Of a stretch of DNA of 11,358 nt, positions 6,879 to 11,358 are shown piece after piece. Every line of letters begins with the position of its first letter. Position 1 is the stretch's first letter. Below the pieces are notes generated by a model. It did not search any database, was not told the DNA's origin, and worked only from the letters and a program-made list of their open reading frames with translations. The DNA comes from Arthrobacter sp. (GTDB lineage: Bacteria; Actinomycetota; Actinomycetes; Actinomycetales; Micrococcaceae): assembly GCA_030146405.1 (NCBI GenBank), contig JASLBS010000271.1, positions 1-11,358 on the forward strand, in the 5' to 3' direction. The position numbers and the translations under genes are program-made.

Positions 6879-9065
6879 CTACGCGGTGCCGGTCTTGGAG
6901 GTGACCTCGTTGGCGAGGATCGCCAGGGACGCCGCGACCGAGTGGTCGAGATCCTCGACCTCGGAGTGGGCGCGGAGGACGACCATGGACTTCCCCTCGA
7001 CGGTCACCACGGCACCGGCCGGGATGGCCTCCGAGTCGGCGTACTTCCCGGCGGTGTCGATCACCTCGTCCCAGGACGTGCCGTACTCGTCCGCAGGGAT
7101 CGTGAAGTCGACGGCCTCGTCGTGTGCGTTGAAGTACAGCAGGAAGTTCGCGTCCACGATCCGCTGGCCACGGGCATCGCGGCCCTGGATCCCCTGGCCG
7201 TTGAGGAATACCCCGATCGAACGGCCGAAGCCGCTGTCCCAGTCCTCCGGAGCCATGAGTTCACCGGCGGTGTCCAGCCAGACGATGTCCGGCAGCGCCT
7301 CGCCCTCGCCACGACGGACGGGACGTCCGTCGAAGAACCGCCGACGGCGGAAGGTCGGGTGCTCCGAACGGAGCCGGTTGACCGCAGCCGTGAACTCGAG
7401 CAGGGGCTGGTCCATCTTGTCCCAGTGCACCCAGCTGATCTCGGAGTCCTGGCAGTAGGTGTTGTTGTTGCCGTCCTGGGTGCGGCCCAGTTCGTCACCG
7501 TGCAGCAGCATGGGCACACCCTGCGAGAGCAGGAGCGTCGCGATGAAGTTGCGCTGCTGCCGGACACGGATCGCCAGCACCTCGGGATCATCGGTAGGGC
7601 CTTCGACCCCGCCGTTCCAGGAGCGGTTGTGCGATTCGCCGTCGTTGTTGTCCTCGCCGTTGGCTTCGTTGTGCTTCTCGTTGTAGGACACGAGGTCGCG
7701 CAGCGTGAAGCCGTCATGGGCGGTGACGAAGTTGATGGACGCGACCGGGCGGCGCATCGAGTGCTCGTAGAGGTCCGCCGAGCCCGTCAGGCGTGAAGCG
7801 AACTCGCCGATGCTGGAGTGCTCGCCGCGCCAGAAGTCGCGCACCGTGTCGCGGTACTTGCCGTTCCACTCGGTCCACTGCGGCGGGAAGTTACCCACCT
7901 GGTATCCGCCGGGGCCCACGTCCCACGGCTCGGCGATGAGCTTGACCTGCGAGACCACGGGATCCTGCTGCACGAGTTCGAAGAAGGCGGACAGGCGGTC
8001 GACCTCATAGAATTCACGCGCGAGCGCGGAGGCGAGGTCGAAGCGGAAGCCGTCGACGTGCATCTCGGTGACCCAGTAGCGCAACGAATCCATGAGCAAC
8101 TGCAGGGAGTGGGGGTTACCCACGTTCAGCGAGTTGCCCGTTCCCGTGGTGTCCATGTAGTACTGCTTGTCGTCCTCCACCAGCCGGTAGTAGGACGCGT
8201 TGTCGATGCCGCGCATCGAGAGCGTCGGGCCCATGTGGTTGCCCTCGGCCGTGTGGTTGTAGACGACGTCGAGGATGACCTCGATGCCCGCGAGGTGCAG
8301 CTCGCGCACCATCGCCTTGAACTCCTGGACCTGCTCACCCTGGTCACCCGTGGAGTTGTACTTGTTGTGCGGCGCGAAGAAGCCGATGGTGTTGTAACCC
8401 CAGTAGTTCGACAGGCCCTTCTCCTGCAGCGTGCTGTCGTTGACGAACTGGTGCACGGGCATGAGCTCGATCGCCGTCACGCCCAGCTTCTGCAGGTGGG
8501 CGATCACCGACGGGTGGGCGATACCGGCATAGGTGCCGCGCTGGTCCTCGGGGATGTCCGGGTGCAGCTGGGTCAGGCCCTTGACGTGCGCCTCGTAGAT
8601 CACGGACTGGTGGTAGGGGGTCCGCGGCATGCGGTCGCCGTCCCAGTTGAAGAAGGGATTGACGACGACGGCGAGCATCATGTGTGCCGCCGAGTCCTCG
8701 TTGTTTACGGAGTCCGGGTCGCCGAAGTTGTAGCCGAACAGTGCCTGGTCCCAGTCGAGGTCTCCCGAGATCGCTTTCGCGTAGGGGTCCAGGAGGAGTT
8801 TGTTCGGGTTGCACCGGTGTCCCTCGGCGGGGTTGTTCGGACCGTGGACCCGGTAGCCGTACTTCTGACCGGGGTTCACATGCGGCAGGTAGCCGTGCCA
8901 CACGTAGCCGTCGACCTCCTTGAGTTCCACGCAGGTCTCGGTGCCGTCGTCGTCGAACAGGCAGAGGACGACGGAGTCCGCGACCTCGCTGTACAGCGCG
9001 AAGTTCGTTCCCGTGCCGTCATAGGTCGCTCCCAGGGGATACGCGTCGCCGGGCCATAGTTCCAT
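6879..9065 (-). CDS. glgX: Glycogen debranching enzyme, isoamylase type (GlgX/TreX)
   Basis: This 728-residue GH13 enzyme hydrolyses alpha-1,6 branches of glycogen or phosphorylase-limit dextrin. With this neighbourhood, it supplies linear maltodextrins to TreY, so it could equally be called TreX. In the 728-residue numbering, an N-terminal CBM48 domain (YPLGATYDGTGTNFALYS, about 9-26) opens the protein. The family motif YEAHVKGLT (157-165) comes next, then IELMPVHQF (199-207), YWGYNTIGFFAPH (221-233) and DVVYNHTAEG (266-275). DGFRFDLASAL (338-348) carries nucleophile Asp343, AEPWDVGPGGYQVGNFP (378-394) carries acid/base Glu379, and TAHDGFTLRDLVSYN (448-462) carries Asp451. The chosen start is ATG 9065 because AAGGAGA sits just upstream and MELWPGDAYPLG is a typical GlgX N terminus. 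An in-frame ATG at 9104 would add 13 residues but has no comparable signal. This is the first gene of the sugar operon. Confidence 0.95.
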   Translation of the reverse strand: MELWPGDAYPLGATYDGTGTNFALYSEVADSVVLCLFDDDGTETCVELKEVDGYVWHGYLPHVNPGQKYGYRVHGPNNPAEGHRCNPNKLLLDPYAKAISGDLDWDQALFGYNFGDPDSVNNEDSAAHMMLAVVVNPFFNWDGDRMPRTPYHQSVIYEAHVKGLTQLHPDIPEDQRGTYAGIAHPSVIAHLQKLGVTAIELMPVHQFVNDSTLQEKGLSNYWGYNTIGFFAPHNKYNSTGDQGEQVQEFKAMVRELHLAGIEVILDVVYNHTAEGNHMGPTLSMRGIDNASYYRLVEDDKQYYMDTTGTGNSLNVGNPHSLQLLMDSLRYWVTEMHVDGFRFDLASALAREFYEVDRLSAFFELVQQDPVVSQVKLIAEPWDVGPGGYQVGNFPPQWTEWNGKYRDTVRDFWRGEHSSIGEFASRLTGSADLYEHSMRRPVASINFVTAHDGFTLRDLVSYNEKHNEANGEDNNDGESHNRSWNGGVEGPTDDPEVLAIRVRQQRNFIATLLLSQGVPMLLHGDELGRTQDGNNNTYCQDSEISWVHWDKMDQPLLEFTAAVNRLRSEHPTFRRRRFFDGRPVRRGEGEALPDIVWLDTAGELMAPEDWDSGFGRSIGVFLNGQGIQGRDARGQRIVDANFLLYFNAHDEAVDFTIPADEYGTSWDEVIDTAGKYADSEAIPAGAVVTVEGKSMVVLRAHSEVEDLDHSVAASLAILANEVTSKTGTA

Positions 9066-9070
9066 GAGGT

Positions 9071-9077
9071 TCTCCTT
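9071..9077 (-). promoter_or_regulatory. Ribosome binding site deciding the glgX start
   Basis: On the minus strand this reads AAGGAGA, with AGGAG six bases before ATG 9065. It makes this the start in preference to the in-frame ATG at 9104. Confidence 0.7.
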
Positions 9078-9132
9078 GATGTCTTCTGCCGCGGCCGCCT
9101 CCACAGGCGACAGCGGTGATGCTCGCAGGCGT

Positions 9133-9149
9133 CGGGGCCAGTTGCCCCG
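9133..9149 (-). terminator. Small GC hairpin between nnr and glgX
   Basis: CGGGGC (9133-9138) and GCCCCG (9144-9149) pair around a five-base loop. It lies about 55 bases after the nnr stop and about 70 before the glgX start. It may be a weak terminator of the glmS-acpS-nnr transcript or a structure in the glgX leader. The stem is only six pairs and has no U-run, so it may also be chance in a GC-rich gap. Confidence 0.22.
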
Positions 9150-9162
9150 GGTGCTTGCTCAA

Positions 9163-9189
9163 TACATAGCGCATTCAGCTGTCCGTCAG
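9163..9189 (-). promoter_or_regulatory. Possible promoter of glgX-treY-treZ
   Basis: The 138-base gap between nnr and glgX holds the most AT-rich patch of the neighbourhood. On the minus strand TATGTA (9163-9168) resembles a -10 box. CTGACG (9184-9189) resembles a -35 box but is separated by only 15 bases. Start of transcription would fall near 9155, giving a leader of about 90 bases. The match is weak and rests mainly on position. Confidence 0.25.
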
Positions 9190-9203
9190 GTAAATCAGGT
9201 CCT

Positions 9204-10757
9204 TCACATCGCTAGGCGACGCTCCTGGAGGAGGTCTGCGATAACGGCTCCGATGTCCGTGGGCAGATCCGCGACCACGACGGGTCCCCGGCCGGCTGCA
9301 CGCCGACCGGCGCGGCCATGGATGAGTGCCGCAGCAGCAGCGGTGGCAGCCCACAGGTCCTCCTCCGCGACGCCGATCCGCCCCGCTGCGTCGTCGTCCT
9401 CGGCCAGCGTGGCCACCAGGGCGCCGAGAATCCCGGAGAGGGTGTCACCGGATCCCGCGGTGGCGAGCCACGGTGTTGCATCCGCCTGCAGGAACAGGGC
9501 TCCGGACGGCGCTGCGATGACGGTCGTGAAGCCCTTGAGCAGCACGGTGGCGCCGGTCAGCTCGGCGGCTCTCAGCGCGAACCGCGCGGGTTCGGCCTCG
9601 ATCTCTGCCCGCTCGGCCGGTACTCCGCGCTCGGCCAGGAGCCGGCGCAGCTCGCCGGCGTGCGGGGTCAGGATGACCTGCGGCCCGAGCCGCTCCGGCA
9701 GTTCCGCGAGGGCCCCGGCATCGACGACGGCGGGACGTCCCGAGGCCATCGCGGCGAGTGCGCGCTCCCGCTGGTCGTCGTCGTCGACCGCACCGGGACC
9801 GACCAGCCACGCCTGCGAGCGGGCGTCGGCGAGGGATCCGGTGGAGGCGACGGCTTCGGGGTGCCGCTGGTGGATCAGGGCGGCGACGGCAGTCGGCCCG
9901 AGGTAGCGCACCATACCCACGCCGGTGGCGAGCGCGGCACCCACCGCGAGCACCGCCGCGCCGGGGTAGCGGGCGGACCCGGCGGCCACGCCGAGGACTC
10001 CGCGGGAGTACTTGTGGTCGTGCGCTCCGGGCACGCGGAGCAGCGCAGCGGCGTCGGCGTCCAGCAGGCGACGGGCCACAGGAGTGAAGCGGGAGAGATC
10101 GAGACCGATGTCCACGACGTCGAGTTCACCGGCGACGACGGCGCCCTGACCGATGAGCAGTCCGGCCTTGGCAGCACCGAAGGTGACCGTCGCGTCCGCG
10201 GACAGGACCGGGCCGTCGACGAGCCCCGAGTCCACGCCGAGCCCGCTCGGCAGGTCGCAGGCTACGACGATGGTCGACCGCCTGTGCCGCGGCCCTGCGG
10301 CCGCCTCGAAGGCCCGGACGAACTCCGCGGATGCCCCACGGAGCCCGCCGCGGGAGCCCGTCCCGAGTATCCCGTCGATGAGGACGTCGGAAGCGGCGGC
10401 GTGCGCTGCGAGGTCGGCAGGGTCGGCGTCGTCGAGCCGGACGGGGGTGCCGCCGGCGGCGACGAACCCGGCGAGCGACGCGGCATGGACCCGATCGGAG
10501 GTGAGGACCGCCGTCGTGCTCACACCCCTGCGCAGGAGTCGCGCGCCGGCGTACAACGCATCTGCACCGTTGTTGCCGCTGCCGGCCAGGACGACGGCGG
10601 TGGCCCCGTAGGTTCCGCGCCCGGCGTCCCGCAGGAGGCCGAGGACGACGCCGAACAGGCCGTGGGCAGCCTTCTGCATCAGGGCGTCCCCCTGCCCGGC
10701 ATCGAGGAGGGGTTCCTCCGCGGAGCGGACGTCACCAGCGGAGAAGGCTTTGAGCAT
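9204..10757 (-). CDS. nnr: Bifunctional NAD(P)HX epimerase / ADP-dependent NAD(P)HX dehydratase
   Basis: This enzyme repairs hydrated NADH and NADPH: the N-terminal YjeF_N part epimerises R- and S-NAD(P)HX, and the C-terminal ribokinase-like part dehydrates S-NAD(P)HX with a nucleoside diphosphate. All 517 residues are visible and the length is normal for the fused form. The epimerase half (about 1-225) shows GSGNNGADALYAGA (59-72), DGILGTGSRG (128-137) and ACDLPSGLGVDSG (166-178). The dehydratase half (about 235-517) shows HDHKYSRG (246-253), ILTPHAGEL (362-370) and TAGSGDTLSG (433-442). The epimerase loop reads NNGADA where NNGGDG is the more common form, so Ala replaces Gly twice, a mild change. 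The start ATG 10757 has no clear Shine-Dalgarno sequence, but the motif spacing at the N terminus (VRSAEEPLLDAG, LMQKAA) needs this start. It follows acpS by 44 bases and is probably co-transcribed with it. Confidence 0.94.
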   Translation of the reverse strand: MLKAFSAGDVRSAEEPLLDAGQGDALMQKAAHGLFGVVLGLLRDAGRGTYGATAVVLAGSGNNGADALYAGARLLRRGVSTTAVLTSDRVHAASLAGFVAAGGTPVRLDDADPADLAAHAAASDVLIDGILGTGSRGGLRGASAEFVRAFEAAAGPRHRRSTIVVACDLPSGLGVDSGLVDGPVLSADATVTFGAAKAGLLIGQGAVVAGELDVVDIGLDLSRFTPVARRLLDADAAALLRVPGAHDHKYSRGVLGVAAGSARYPGAAVLAVGAALATGVGMVRYLGPTAVAALIHQRHPEAVASTGSLADARSQAWLVGPGAVDDDDQRERALAAMASGRPAVVDAGALAELPERLGPQVILTPHAGELRRLLAERGVPAERAEIEAEPARFALRAAELTGATVLLKGFTTVIAAPSGALFLQADATPWLATAGSGDTLSGILGALVATLAEDDDAAGRIGVAEEDLWAATAAAAALIHGRAGRRAAGRGPVVVADLPTDIGAVIADLLQERRLAM

Positions 10758-10801
10758 ATGTCCGAGCTTAGCGGTAAGCCGGCCGATAATCAGTACGGTT
10801 A

Positions 10802-11173
10802 CTATTCCTTGCGGAACCGTCCGCTGCCCTCCGCCACCACCATGGCCGTGGCGAGACCACCGTCATGGCTGATGGACAGGTGCCAGGTCTCGACCCCGCG
10901 GGCGCGGGCGGCGAGGGCCACGGTCCCGTCGACGACCACGGACGGCGCGCCGGCCTCGTCCACCTCGATGGTGCAGTGCTGCCAGTTCATCCCGACGGGA
11001 GCGCCCAGCGCCTTGGCGACGGCCTCCTTCGCTGCGAACCGCGCCGCGAGCGATCGGAAGGTGAGCCCCCGCTCCGACGGTACGAAGAGACGCTGGACGA
11101 GGGCCGGTGTCCGTTCGAGTTGCCGCCGGAACCGTTCGAGGTCGACGACGTCGACACCGATGCCGATGATCAT
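10802..11173 (-). CDS. acpS: Holo-[acyl-carrier-protein] synthase
   Basis: AcpS transfers 4'-phosphopantetheine from coenzyme A to the serine of acyl carrier protein, which activates fatty acid synthesis. The 123-residue length is typical of the trimeric AcpS type. IIGIGVDVVDLERF (2-15) includes the Mg-binding Asp8. RFAAKEAVAKALG (45-57) includes the metal ligand Glu50 and the conserved Lys residues. WHLSISHDGGLATAMVV (97-113) is the conserved C-terminal strand. The start at ATG 11173 puts GIGVD at the normal distance from the N terminus. The bases before it are almost all G and C with no Shine-Dalgarno-like run, and a strong hairpin sits just upstream. Between glmS and nnr it occupies the place known from other actinobacteria. 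Confidence 0.95.
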   Translation of the reverse strand: MIIGIGVDVVDLERFRRQLERTPALVQRLFVPSERGLTFRSLAARFAAKEAVAKALGAPVGMNWQHCTIEVDEAGAPSVVVDGTVALAARARGVETWHLSISHDGGLATAMVVAEGSGRFRKE

Positions 11174-11188
11174 CGCCGCCGCACGCCC

Positions 11189-11218
11189 GACGCCGTCACG
11201 GGAAGCCGCGACGGCGCC
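11189..11218 (-). terminator. Strong hairpin in the glmS-acpS gap (terminator or attenuator)
   Basis: In the minus-strand RNA a 13-pair stem forms around a CUUC loop (11202-11205). The core arms are 11191-11201 and 11206-11216, with one more wobble pair and one G-C pair outside. Two positions pair as G-U in the minus-strand RNA but would be A-C mismatches in a plus-strand RNA, so the structure suits the direction of the genes. It begins about 10 bases after the glmS stop and ends 15 bases before the acpS ATG. No U-run follows, so read-through into acpS seems possible. Confidence 0.5.
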
Positions 11219-11227
11219 CGGACGCCA

Positions 11228-11358
11228 CTACTCAACCGTCACCGACTTCGCCAGGTTGCGTGGCTGGTCGACGTCGTAGCCCTTCGCGCTCGCAAGCGCG
11301 AGGGCGAAGATCTGCAGCGGGACGGTGGTCAGCAGGGGGGCGAGGAGCGTGGGCGACG
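11228..11358 (-). CDS. glmS: Glutamine-fructose-6-phosphate aminotransferase, C-terminal end (rest outside window)
   Basis: Only the last 42 whole codons are present, ending in TAG at 11228-11230. They read LLTTVPLQIFALALASAKG and then YDVDQPRNLAKSVTVE; the DVDQPRNLAKSVTVE tail is the near-invariant C terminus of GlmS, which closes the isomerase active site. GlmS makes glucosamine-6-phosphate from fructose-6-phosphate and glutamine for peptidoglycan precursor synthesis. The gene reads leftward into acpS with a 54-base gap that contains a hairpin. The glutaminase domain and the start lie to the right of the window. Confidence 0.96.
   Translation of the reverse strand, partial: SPTLLAPLLTTVPLQIFALALASAKGYDVDQPRNLAKSVTVE

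Noticed and set aside
5629..7458. 609-codon open frame on the plus strand opposite treY and the end of glgX
   Set aside because: It is codon-aligned with treY in antisense, so the same codon-usage effect applies. No domain or plausible ribosome binding context was seen, and it opposes two clearly real enzymes.
7818..9059. 413-codon open frame on the plus strand opposite glgX
   Set aside because: It is codon-aligned antisense to glgX; its Val/His/Arg/Gly-rich translation shows no domain.
9066..9104. 13-residue N-terminal extension of GlgX from ATG 9104
   Set aside because: The added residues are not typical of GlgX, and the strong AAGGAGA site lies inside this extension, directly serving ATG 9065.
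9318..11279. 653-codon open frame on the plus strand opposite nnr, acpS and glmS
   Set aside because: Over nnr its codons are exact reverse complements of nnr codons. In that register antisense stops correspond to sense TTA, CTA and TCA codons, which are rare in high-GC genomes, so long open frames are expected. The translation is a low-information Gly/Arg/Glu/Val-rich sequence with no recognisable domain.
11284..11301. Perfect seven-pair hairpin inside the glmS coding end, considered as a regulatory element or glmS ribozyme part
   Set aside because: It lies in codons for Leu-Ala-Ser-Ala, where GC-rich codon choice readily creates such a repeat. The glmS ribozyme is a 5' leader element of Firmicutes and would not be at the 3' end.

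Overview
This window looks like ordinary chromosomal DNA from a high-GC Gram-positive actinobacterium. The evidence is strong GC bias at third codon positions, a glmS-acpS-nnr gene order, and a glycogen debranching enzyme beside a treY-treZ pair. Protein flavour and gene content fit the Micrococcaceae (Arthrobacter and relatives), but that placement is inference and not proven by any single marker here. There are no RNA genes, insertion sequences, phage genes, CRISPR arrays or long repeats, and no gene-free stretch exceeds about 145 bases.

Layout. The left end (1-1388, plus strand) holds the C-terminal part of an alpha/beta hydrolase whose stop overlaps the start of a DAGK-family lipid kinase in an ATGA. 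That kinase converges on a membrane-bound GGDEF diguanylate cyclase (1399-2625, minus strand); the two stop codons face each other inside one hairpin. From 2768 to 9065, all on the minus strand, lies a compact sugar operon in transcription order glgX, treY, treZ. From 9204 to the right edge, also minus strand, come glmS (C-terminal end only), acpS and a bifunctional NAD(P)HX repair gene (nnr).

How the genes work together. GlgX removes alpha-1,6 branches from glycogen or limit dextrin and yields linear maltodextrins. TreY turns the reducing-end linkage of these into an alpha,alpha-1,1 bond. TreZ cuts off free trehalose. The operon is therefore a complete glycogen-to-trehalose route. The glmS-acpS-nnr group supplies amino-sugar precursor, activates acyl carrier protein and repairs damaged NAD(P)H. 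The hydrolase and lipid kinase may act together on acylglycerols. The diguanylate cyclase keeps both its active-site and inhibitory-site motifs and would make c-di-GMP in response to an unknown signal at its membrane domain.

I found no convincing undescribed multi-gene system. The points most worth a second look are the consistently altered nucleotide-loop motifs of the lipid kinase, a strong hairpin filling the glmS-acpS gap next to an acpS start with no visible ribosome binding site, and the convergent stop codons embedded in one palindrome. Several long open frames on the opposite strand (up to 653 codons) are explained by codon usage and are listed as rejected.
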